Below are positions 45,425 to 55,204 of a stretch of 64,000 bases of DNA, one piece after another. The DNA is from Jaltomata sinuosa (Eukaryota; Streptophyta; Magnoliopsida; Solanales; Solanaceae), in contig QJPP01007248.1 of assembly GCA_003996215.1 (NCBI GenBank), positions 248,001 through 312,000 on the forward strand, read 5' to 3'. Position numbers and translations under genes: made by a program. The notes beneath the pieces were generated by a model, which was given only the letters and a program-made list of their open reading frames with translations, was not told the origin of the DNA and ran no database searches. How positions within the stretch are numbered: the stretch's first letter is position 1; every line of letters begins with the position of its first letter.

Positions 45425-46394
45425 CGATATAGAGAGGGTTAAACCCTATCACATAAAGAAAGAAAAGAGTGGAAAAACTCATTGTAAGGGAGCGAGATGA
45501 GTTGTGAATTATCCAAAACTCATTAAAAAGAGTTTAAAAGAAATGAGTGAAAAAGAAGAACAGAACAAATGGTCTCGAGTTACAAGAGACAAACAAATGC
45601 CTCTAACGCTAGATGAGCTTTAGGAACGATAAATAATTATAATAATAAAATCTTATTTTGATTAAGGATGCGGTTACGCACCTTTTTCCCATTTTATGTG
45701 GCACACTTTCTTTTCTAGTCCGTCCCAAAAAGAATGTCAACTTTCTATAATTAGAAATAATTTAATTTTAAAATTCCACTTTTGCCCTTAATGAAATGAA
45801 TTACAACCACACAAAAATCTAAGAATTATTTTAGACCACAAATTTTAAAAGTATTCCTTTTTTTCTTAAATACCGTGTCAAATTAAATGTTGCCACATAA
45901 AATGGGACGGAGGGAGTATTAATTGATTAAATAGTAAAAAATAAAATTTCAAGTATGCGGTTACGCACCTTGGCCAAATCATTAATAATTAATCCTCACT
46001 AATTTTAGACCAAGAATGCGGCTACACATCTAAGTTAGGACCAATAAAAGTTCAACAAATAAAATACGAGCGAATCATGGCTTGTAACACAATCTATCAA
46101 AAAACTTATTTAAGCTAAATATAAGTCAATAAAAGCGATCGTGCTAGAACCACAGGACTCGAGGGGTGCCTCATACCTTCCCCTCGGTCAACAGAATTCC
46201 TTACCCGGTCTTTTATTTTTGCAGACTAAAATAAGAGTCATTTCTTTTTGATTAGGGATTTAAACAACTTACTTGGAACACCATAACTCAATTACAAGTG
46301 GCAACTCTATAAATAAATTAATTCCTTTTCAAAATCGTCACTTTAATTGGAAAAATCCTTCTTCTTCTCCTCCCGTCAAAAAAGGGGTGTGACA
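45425..46394 (-). repeat. 5' LTR/leader of the Tat-type element
   Basis: On the minus strand the block begins TGTCACACCCC at 46394 and includes GAGTTGCCACTTGTAATTG, TTTTAGTCTGCAAAAATAAA and the CCTCGAGTCCTGTGG / TTCTAGCACGATCGC text familiar from Tat-type LTR starts. The inner limit is not defined, and no clear primer-binding site was found. It also holds the Stowaway element at 45670-45922 and three GCGGTTACGCACC-type direct repeats (45668, 45957, 46018). Confidence 0.5.
45670..45922. mobile_element. Stowaway MITE in the Tat 5' LTR
   Basis: The right end ATAAAATGGGACGGAGGGAG (then TATTA) is a canonical Stowaway terminus. The left end CCCATTTTATGTGGCACAC pairs with it, but its outermost CTCCCTCCG has decayed. 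Length is about 250 bp, non-coding. Confidence 0.7.
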
Positions 46395-46824
46395 CAGACT
46401 CATTTCACGTGTTTAACACTTAGGGTATCATTTAACAATCATTCCTTTTTTCCCTGAATACATATTGGGAAAGTAATACTAATGAGACAATTATTATGCA
46501 TACAACATACAATTTGGGTTACAAGTAACCATCACCTACCCAATAAATTTGACTTATTACTCCAGCTTTGATGGTCTACTAACCCCTGACTTATTCGATT
46601 AAGCACATTAATTCATATAGCTTACATTCTAGAGTCATTTAGGATTGCACATTCGTCCATATGAAGTCTAACTCTTACTTCAACATACAAAGGACCTCTT
46701 TACGAAAATCATCCCCTTTATTATACTAAAACGGGAATTCCGCCATCACCTAGCAACCTTACATTTAATCCGTGCTAGTTCGAGAACCCTCCCATAATCT
46801 GATTATCCAAGGATTAATAACAAT
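46395..46824 (-). repeat. Outer chromovirus-type LTR, distal piece
   Basis: Minus-strand continuation of the LTR that starts at 50643. It is colinear with 29045-29515 of the plus-strand fragment: CTATTGTTATTAATCC, GGTAGGTGATGGTTACTTGT and AATGATTGTTAAATGATACC. It is cut off at 46395 by the Tat-type LTR end TGTCACACCCC. Confidence 0.75.
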
Positions 46825-46829
46825 AGAAT

Positions 46830-49800
46830 TGTAGTGACCTATTTAATCATTATTAAAAGGCACCTCATTATAGGTGAGCTATTCATGTGAAGAGCGGGTT
46901 AGAAAAACTTTCGAGTTGGGGAGTTAGAAATTTTGGGCTAGGCTAGTCATAGATAAATTCTGAGCGAGGTAAAGTCTAGAGCAATCCGAGAAAGGATTGG
47001 GTAAAATGTCTAAGGTTAAGCTAACGTTTTCCATTAGCTAAGGCGTTAAGGAGTCCGTAGGACTTTTCAGAAGTTAATTCGGGTTAGTAGAACTCCTGAT
47101 ATCGAAGTTGATGTGAAAGGGTTGGTTCGAAATGTCAAGATTTGAAGTGTGTTGTGAAATGGATACTTTTGGAGAACTTTACGACTTTCTGTCCTGTGTC
47201 AACTGCTACACAGTGCTATCGCGACCTCCACTATAGCAGAGAAATTACTGCTATAGCGAAAGTCAACGCTGGTCAGCATTGCTATAGCGGTGGGTTTCAC
47301 TACGACGATACTACTATAGTAGAGCGTGGACCGCTATAGCAAAATGACAGAATCAGAAAACTCAAATATGGGTTTTATAATTTCATTCTCTCCCCCTTCA
47401 GCCCCAAAAATAGACGAGGGTTACTCCAAAAGCCCTCCTAGGCTGCTCCAAAGCTTGAGAGCCATGGGGAGGGGAGATTCTAGCTAAAAGGAAGCGAAAC
47501 CATGGATTTCGGGCCTGACATCCATCATAAAACTCCTTCATGTAGCCAGAATATGCATTGTGCAGCTGCTTGGTATCCAAGTAGGCTAGGTTTCTTTCAT
47601 TGAGTAGATTTGACCTGCTTTCATTTCATATTGTTGTATAGACGGAAAGGAGAAACCATGTTTAGGCCTTCGAGCACGGAGTCTGGAGGCGTACTGTGGT
47701 TGGCTGGATTGAAATAGAAAATTGATATGGTTGGGGATGATGAATTGCCATATTTTGGATTGCTATTGATTGTTATGTGATGTGTGTAGCCAGAATCTAG
47801 GAACTAGATTATTGGGGCAGGTTCGGGGTAATCGAAAATGCCTTGATAAGGAAATGTCTAGTTGAAGAGAATCACGAGAACATTTTGATATAAAAGAAGT
47901 AGAGTAAACATGAATAATTGAGGTATTAATGTTAAGGGATGCCTTCCCCATATTGTGTTGTCTTAAAAGGAAAATTTCGAAAATGAGGTGTCTATTAGTT
48001 ATGTGTCTAAGGGGTGAATGGGGACTTAGTCTTCAGACAAGATTGTCAAGGTTGGGGTCACATACCCGGGGGTGGTAGGTGAGGGTTAACGTTTTCCTAA
48101 TGCAATGTACATACTTGTAGCTATAACTTAGTATTGTATGTATTTCCGTTCTTAGGAAAGGAATAATGAATGTCCACATAATTTGGGGGTGTTGATATGT
48201 GAAATGAACTGAATTATTGCTTGTTAGTTTTACAAGGGTGGTTCTTGGTTATTTAAATATTGACGGTTGGATTTCTATGTGATATTTGGTTGGCTCAGGT
48301 ACCACGCCTGGTATAGGTTACTTATTGGTTAGCTCGGGTACCACGCCTGGTACGTAATACTAACAGTTGGCCCGTGTACCACGCCTGGAACGGGATACTA
48401 ATGGTTGGATCGGTAACCACGCCTGGTACAGAATACTAATAGTTAGTTTGGGTACCATGCCTGGTACAGGTTCTATATCAGTTGGCTCGGGTACCACGCC
48501 TTATACAGGTTTAATTATGCATTATTGACTGTGTTTATCGACGATTCCATGAATGGATTGGGTTGATTGTTAAATCTGTGATTGATTACATTGGTCCTTG
48601 AGAGGCTGGGTTGTTACATTTAAATGTGGGCATTGTCCTGGGGTAGATCAGGTATCGCATGTTAACACTTAGGTTTTGGTCTGGGGATCCTTGATTTGTC
48701 CGAGTAATAAAAAATAGTAAATTTCATGTTCATTATTGTTGTTAAATGATTGTTGAACCTGTTCCCTGTGGTTGATAAGTCAAAAGCTAGACAGAGAGTC
48801 TGAAGTTATAGTACTGGCTGTTATTATATGTGGTACTGCTATACTCAGTACGGGTGTGCTTATTGTTCTTTACATGTCAGGTTCCTGAGAGGGCCGGTGT
48901 TTATTATTATTTGGCGTATAGTTGGTCCTTGAAGGGCCGGGTTAGTGTGCTTAAGTGACAAGGTGGTTCTTCTGTGAACCAGGGTCTCATGTTATTGACA
49001 TAGATGATATCCTAGGATCCTTGTTGGGTTCGGGTTATGTAAAAAGGATATATGTTTGTTGTCACTGAGAATTGTCAATGTCGGTTAGACTTGTTACGTG
49101 CGGTTGATAAGTTAAAGAAGAGACTCGTGGTCTGGCTATAATGTTGGCTATTGTTACTTGTCAAGTATTGCCCTGGGGTCATTGGGTAGGTTTTGTACTA
49201 GTAGGTGGCGGTACGATGGATGCAGTCCATGTTACTAAGTAGTGGGGTTTACTCGTGGTTGTTGAGTCATAGTGATTGACTGGGGTAAGGTAATGCTAGT
49301 CCGAGTATGGGCATAGATGCTGGGTAATGACAAGTGTGACCTGGGATGTCTAGGTGTCAAGGTGATTTGAGAAGTCTAAGGGTTAAGGTGACTTCGAAAT
49401 GTCCTAGGGGTTGGAGTATAACGTCTCATAGTGGTGGAGTTCACAACGGAAGGGATAGGCAGGCTTGGGTTGATATTGGGTTTTGGTAAGGTGAATGTTG
49501 AAGGGTCGAGTATTGTAATTAAGTGTGCATTTCCCTTGATTTCTTATATGATGGTATGAAATAGATTTGGGTCGATCGATGATACCTACTAGTACATGTG
49601 TTTGTACTGATTCTACTCTTGCTATACCTTTTTGGGTATAGTCTGGTTGCAGGATTGGTGATGTTTCATAGGTACACGATGATGGCGGTCTCCCGCAGCT
49701 GCTACTTTTTGTTTCTATGGTGGGAGTTGTGTCCTTTTACATTTCCTTGTATTACTCCTGTAGTAGCTCTTGTACCGTCTTAGACTAGATCCTAGGGAGG

Positions 49801-49996
49801 TTTGTTTCACGTTGTAAGAATGTTTTACCATCTTAAATCTTGTAAGGGATTTTCCACATTTATGTTTCTTGTATAAATGGGTTTATTATGATATTACTTT
49901 ATTTTCTGCATTACCTGTTAGATCGGGTGGTAAGGGTTCTCCTATCTAAGTGGATTAGAGTAGGTGCCCGCACGGTCCGGTAGTTGGGTCGTGACA
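46830..49996 (+). mobile_element. Solo LTR of a chromovirus-type gypsy element
   Basis: A 3.2-kb unit from TGTAGTGACC to GGGTCGTGACA inserted in the oppositely oriented outer LTR. The flanks are AGAAT (46825-46829) and AGCGT (49997-50001); the uninterrupted relative at about 29044-29050 supports AGCGT as the original target. It contains CTATAGCGG-type motifs at 47215-47340 and GGTACCACGCCTGGTACGGG-type repeats at 48290-48510. There is no internal region, as expected after LTR-LTR recombination. Open frames at 47142, 47398 and 49598 have no domain. Confidence 0.8.
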
Positions 49997-50001
49997 AGCG
50001 T

Positions 50002-50643
50002 AAACATAAACAACCAAGTATAGGGTCAACATCACTAATAATAGTAAATTCCTACCCCAACAACAAGGTTTAATACGTTTTATCCATCCAAACAACATGC
50101 CCGAGGGCCTAAGAATACAATTTCCTGTCAATCTACATTACACCATGCTTTTTCAACCATAGTCTAAGCTACTCAGTTAAAACTAGCCTACTTGGATGCC
50201 AAACAGCTGCTACAGAAGTCTGGACGCACACTTTGGCTCTATGAAGGCGATTCCAGGCAAGAAGTCAGCGTAAAATCTATGGGTTTTACTCCATTCTATC
50301 GAAAATCCCTCCTCTCCATTGCTCCCAAGCCAGAAGACACCCTAGGAGGGTTTTTAGAGGAAACCTCATCCTTTTTGCAACTAAAGAGGAGAAAACCAAA
50401 ATTATAAAAAACCATTCTGGGTTACTAGTTCCGTCGTTCCGTTATAGCGACCTATCGGCCGCTACTGCAATGGCACTATATCAGAAAAATTCATGCTATA
50501 GTAGAATGACATCAGCCCAAGTAAAAATTTGAAATTCTAAATTTTTTTGTCGAGTCACCCCAATTTAATTCGAGAGCATATTTCAAAAGTTTCAGTAACT
50601 CACAGTGAGGTGTCTCTTAATAATGATTGAATAGGTCATTACA
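50002..50643 (-). repeat. Outer chromovirus-type LTR, proximal piece
   Basis: The minus strand starts TGTAATGACCTATTCAATC at 50643 and runs to the solo LTR insertion. It matches 28404-29045 (plus) throughout, including GAACGACGGAACTAGTAACC and AAAACCCTCCTAGGGTG. The preceding TTTGGGGATGAACG / GGTATCTGT text on the minus strand matches the end of the chromovirus at 62926-62948, so this is the 3' LTR of a minus-strand relative. Confidence 0.75.
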
Positions 50644-51573
50644 ACAGATACCAATTTATCTATCGTTCATCCCCAAATGATTACAATTACGAAAGGAAAG
50701 GAACGAGCCAGATTTTTGAAAGTTGATGCCCTTATCATTGAAACAAAAATTACAGCCTTACGCGAACCACCAAAATTTTATTTTTCTTTGGGCGTACCAA
50801 AAACTTGAGCCAAAATTGTTCTATTTCGCTCTGTTAAGGAATTTTCCCTCCTTTGAGTCGCACAAGACTAATTAGCAAACCTTTTTCTGAGCACCAAAAA
50901 ATCTCAGGGCCTCGTAAATGTGCTGAGTCAGACAGATTCAAATGAAATAGAAGAATAAAATTTCCCACCCCATGGGTGTGGATCCCGCTATAGCAGGACT
51001 ATTTCTGCTATAGCGGCATCGCTATAGAGAGAGGTGGCTACTATAGCGGATGCCAACAGTTTAAAGGGGTAAGAAATGGGTTTCTTGCCCATTTCTCTCT
51101 TTTTCACTTGAAAAACTCATTTTCCTCCTCTGATCACTTTGCTCCCGTTGTCAGAAACAAGGTAACTATCATCAAACTATACTTTCCTTACTTCTTTGCA
51201 CGAAGTTTGTTTGTTCTATCCTTGAATTTGACTAATAGAATAGGTTATGGGTTAGTTCTCAAAATTTCAATTTTGGGCTTGATTTGACCAAATGCTTGAA
51301 GCATAAATGTTTTCCCTACGTTTATAACGCTTCTATAGGTGTAAAAATTATGGGGTTCATGGCCGAAATAGGCTCAAAACCATAGAGAATTTGAAGGTTC
51401 ACTCTTGTGTTTAGAGTTGATGATTTGGGCGGGTTTTAGGAGTTATAATGCCCAAAATTTTGTATAAACTAGTGTTGGGGTACTTTGGGAACACCAATCT
51501 GAAGTTAAAATGTTGAAAATGGACCCTGACTCACTATAACAACCTCGCTATAACAGCATCGCTATAGTGGGAT
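50644..51573. other. Retrotransposon debris between two chromovirus LTRs
   Basis: 50644-50770 is the 3' internal end of the minus-strand chromovirus. The rest, 50771-51573, looks like part of another LTR: it has CTATAGCGGC and CTATAGCAGG motifs at 50988-51045 and 51530-51570, and leader-like text with an AAGGTAAC step near 51160. No open frame of interest is present. Confidence 0.5.
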
Positions 51574-52619
51574 TGTAACAACCGGGTCCGTCATTATGGG
51601 TAGACCAATCGTGCCAAGTTTTAGAGTTAGAAAAATCCGAGTTTGGGAGTTTGAAATTCTGGGCTAGGCTAGCCTCGGTCGATTTTGGGGCGAGGTAGAG
51701 TCTAGGAAAATTCGGGTAAAAATGGGTTTAGGTGTCTTGGATCGAGCTAGTTTTCCATGTAGCCAAGACATAAAGGAGTCCGAGGGACTTTTCGGAATCG
51801 AATTTGGGTAAGTAGAACTCTCAGAATCACGTTTGACGTGAAGGGGTTGTTTTGGGACGTCGGGGAAACCAAGTGTGTTGTGAAATGGCCAAAACTGGCA
51901 AATTTATGGACTTTCTGCCCATGACGAGCGCTGTCACGCGCGATAGCTGCCACCGTTATAGCTAGTGCTGCCCGCTGGACCGGTACCATTTTGGTCCATT
52001 TCGATACCGGTCCGGTACGTACCGGGATGGAATGGAATGGCACCGGCAGTTGACCGAAACGGACCGGGTTTGATGATTCATACCGGCAAACCAATACCGG
52101 TTCGTACCGGTTTGTCCGGTCCGGTCAACCGGTCAACGCGGGATTTTTTTTTTTTAAATGGTGTCGTTTGTAGCCGTTGGGTAACGGCTATTTCAGCCAC
52201 CCAACGACTATTTTAGCCCTCCCCCCTCCCCCTACCCCCCAACCCCCCAGCACCCCCCAGCACCCCCCAACAGCCCCCCTCCTATTTTTTCATTATAAAT
52301 ACCCCTTCCCCTTTTAATTTTTATTCATCCATTCAACTCTCATTCTCTCTCAATTTTCATCTCTTAATATTTATAAATTCTATAATTATTGTTATTATTT
52401 TGCAAGTGAAGTATAATTTGGTGAATTTTGGAGGAGCAATCTTCTTCAAATTTCAGTTATAATCGTCTGTTTTTACGGCAGAAGTTTGGTATATTCGTTC
52501 CACTCTTTAATTTCTTAATTTTTATTCTTGTTTATTAGTTGTGATTTATTTGTGAATTTGTGATTTGTGAACTTGTGATTTGTTTATTTTAATTTGCTAA
52601 TTTTATATTTTATTATATT

Positions 52620-55089
52620 ATGGATCCATCTCAAAAAATATCAGGTAAAAAAGGTATTATTTCAAGAACAAAAAGTTATGTGAAGGGTAAAATAGGTAGT
52701 GGTTCTTCTAGTTCTTCTCTCCGCCCTGTTCTTCCTCAAATTAGATTTAATACAGATGAATTTACGCATGTTAATGAAACTAATTTTTCATTTACTACGG
52801 ATGACCCTATTCCCAACGAAGCTTATGAAAGAATGTATAATGATTTAGCAGATGAATTAAATGAAGAAGTAGAAATGCATGAGGATGATGATTTAGAAGA
52901 AACTGATACACCGACTAGTCCCTTTATTGCCCCCGCCCCCACTATTCCCCAAGCTCCAACTCAGGATAATCCTCAAGTTAGAGCTGATCTTCCCCCTATT
53001 GCTCCAGTGAGGGGTAAGACCAAACCACAACGTCCTTTAAAATCAGTTGTGTGGAAATTTCTTTTTTTTAAATGAAGAAAAAACTGTGTCTACGTGTCGT
53101 ATTTGTAAACAAAGTTGGAAATATGTATCTGGTGCTAGTGGAGGTTCGACTGGGGGGTTAAAAACTCATTTGCTTAAGAAACATCCGAGAGAGTGGCAAG
53201 CATATCTAGCTAGTCAAGGTGATGCTGGATTTAGCGTTGAACCTTCTGTTGGCGGGTCAAACATGATTCAAACTTCACTAAATTCTTCAAACCCTGCTGG
53301 TCATGTTTCACAACGGCCCTATAATAGGGACCGTGATCGTGAAAATTTTGCTAAAATGGTTGTTGTTTGTGGTTTGCCTTTTAATTTTGGAGAACATGAT
53401 GGTTTTATAAGATATATTCGGGATACATTTTATCCCAGTTTTGAAGGTATTATAAGAAGCATGGTAAAAAGAGATATTTTTGAATTTTATGAAAAACATA
53501 TGCAATATCTTCGTAAATATTTTTATATGATGGATTGTAGGGCTTCTATTACCACTGATATGGGTCGTAGTCCTAACGGATTTGATTATTTAACTGTTAC
53601 TGCACATTGGATTGATTATAAATGGATAATGCAAAAAAGAATTATCGCTTATAAAATTTGTGAACACAAAAAAACTGGTGCTTATATTTCTTCAAGTGTA
53701 TTAAAAATTTTACAACGTTTTTATCTTACTGATAAAGTGATTAGTATTACTTTAGATAATGCTTCTGCTAATTTAAATGCTATGACTATGCTAGAAACTA
53801 GACTTTGTCAAATTAGTAAATATGCTTTTCATATCAAATGTGGTGCACATATATTAAATTTAGTTGTGAAAGATGGTATTAGGGTATTTGATAGTTGTAT
53901 TGATAAAGTCAAAAATGCAATTTTTTGGATTTTTCATATGAATAATAATAGTAGAATTCAACAATATAAAGATTTTTGTAAATTGTGTGAAGTTCCATTT
54001 AGAAAAGTTCCAAAGCATGTTAAAACTAGATGAAATTCTTTTTATGAAATGCTTGAAGTTGCTTATAAGTATAAAAAGCCTATTACTATGATGTTTAATG
54101 GTCATAATGCTTATCCTGATGATAAACTTGCGGACAGTGATTGGGATGCAGTAGAAGCACTTAAAGACTTTTTAAAATCATTTTTTGATGCTACCAAATT
54201 TTTTTCTGGAACATATTATCCTACTATTAGTGAAATTTTAATACATATTTGGAATATTTCATGCCTTTTTGCTATTTATAAATAAAATTCATATTTTAAA
54301 GATTCTATTGAAGCTATGATTAAAAAATTTTAAAAATATTTTTTTCCTATTCCACAAATTTATTTAACTGCAATTCTTTTTAACCCGGAATATAAAGAAG
54401 TTGGTGCAAAAGCTTTAGTTAGAGAAATTTATACTAATTTAAATATTTCACCACAAGAAACACCGGATTTAATAACATGTCAAGATAGTATTAAAATTTG
54501 CGCTAAGGAAATGTATGACAAATATACCGTGACCTTAGAAAATCTTGATCATGCCCCTCAAACTTCTACGTCGAGATCAGGTGTCCATGGTAAAGCAAAA
54601 TCACATCTTGGTCTTGATTTTTCTAATAAGTGTGAATTTTCTAAGTATCTTGAACAGGGTGTTGATAATATTCCAACTACGGATGGCATACCACAACTAT
54701 TGGATTGGTGGAAATGTCGTGAAGAACTATTTCCAAAACTTAGCAAGATGGTGAGAGACGTGCTAGTTATTCAAGGATCATCAGTTGCTTCAGAACAAGC
54801 TTTTAGCGCGGCAAGATTTCAAATTGGAGACCATAGATATTCCTTAGCAGAAGACAGTTTGGAGGTATCGGTGTTGTTTAGAGATTGGATCAACGCCGAG
54901 CGAAGAAACGTTGGAAGACCAAAGTTGCAAAAAATAGCAGAACAAGCCATAGATAACCTCATTGGATTTGATAGTGATGATGGCGCTGAACTTGAAGATC
55001 GTCAAGCAGCTTTACCAGGAATTGAGGTTGAAGAAGCTGAAACTTTACAAAGTTTAGAAGATAAATTTATAAATCTATACAACTATTAG
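52620..55089 (+). pseudogene. hAT transposase with BED zinc finger (broken)
   Basis: ATG at 52620 starts a Ser/Asp/Glu/Pro-rich N-terminus. The frame breaks at a T8 run near 53060 and continues one frame over. The BED finger CRICKQSWKYVSGASGG with HLLKKH is at about 53095-53195. The catalytic region shows TTDMGRSPNG (first Asp; Trp of the usual DMW is Gly), TLDNASAN (second Asp) and GAHILNLVVKDG. The C-terminal hAT dimerisation domain runs from LDWWKCREELFPKL to VASEQAFSAAR and DWINAERR, ending at 55089. In-frame stops lie at 54031-54033, 54283-54285 and 54331-54333. The protein would be about 820 residues, in the range of full-length hAT transposases, so this copy was probably once autonomous. 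Confidence 0.9.
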
Positions 55090-55102
55090 TATTACATTCG
55101 AG

Positions 55103-55204
55103 GCTTAGTTGAAACAGAACCCTTCCTAGAAGGTGGCTGCGTAAATTAGGCGCGCTTAGTTGAAACAGAACCCTTCCTAGAAGGTGGCTGCGTAAATTAG
55201 GCGC
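55103..55204. repeat. Perfect 51-bp tandem duplication
   Basis: Two identical adjacent 51-bp units (55103-55153 and 55154-55204) start GCTTAGTTGAAACAG and end TTAGGCGC. They lie just downstream of the hAT transposase stop. Each contains the inverted pair CCTTCCTAGAAGG. Identity implies a recent duplication. Confidence 0.95.

Larger units (their letters stand above)
30393..46394 (-). mobile_element. Ty3-gypsy retrotransposon of Tat type, decayed
   Basis: The minus strand encodes gag, protease, RT, RNase H, a second (archaeal-type) RNase H and integrase in that order; the dual RNase H is the hallmark of the Tat lineage. The element is bounded below by an LTR-like block (30393-34220) and above by another (about 45425-46394) whose terminus, TGTCACACCCC, differs from TGTTGACACCC below. 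The element may therefore be a recombinant or two partial elements joined. All open frames are broken. Confidence 0.75.

Noticed and set aside
50192..50407. 71-codon frame (and 47398-47580 on the other strand) starting MDAKQL / MDTKQL, possibly a shared LTR protein
   Set aside because: Both are antisense to homologous LTR DNA. The matching segment of the third LTR (28404-30392) has a stop right after the start, so DNA homology explains the similarity and no conserved protein is indicated.
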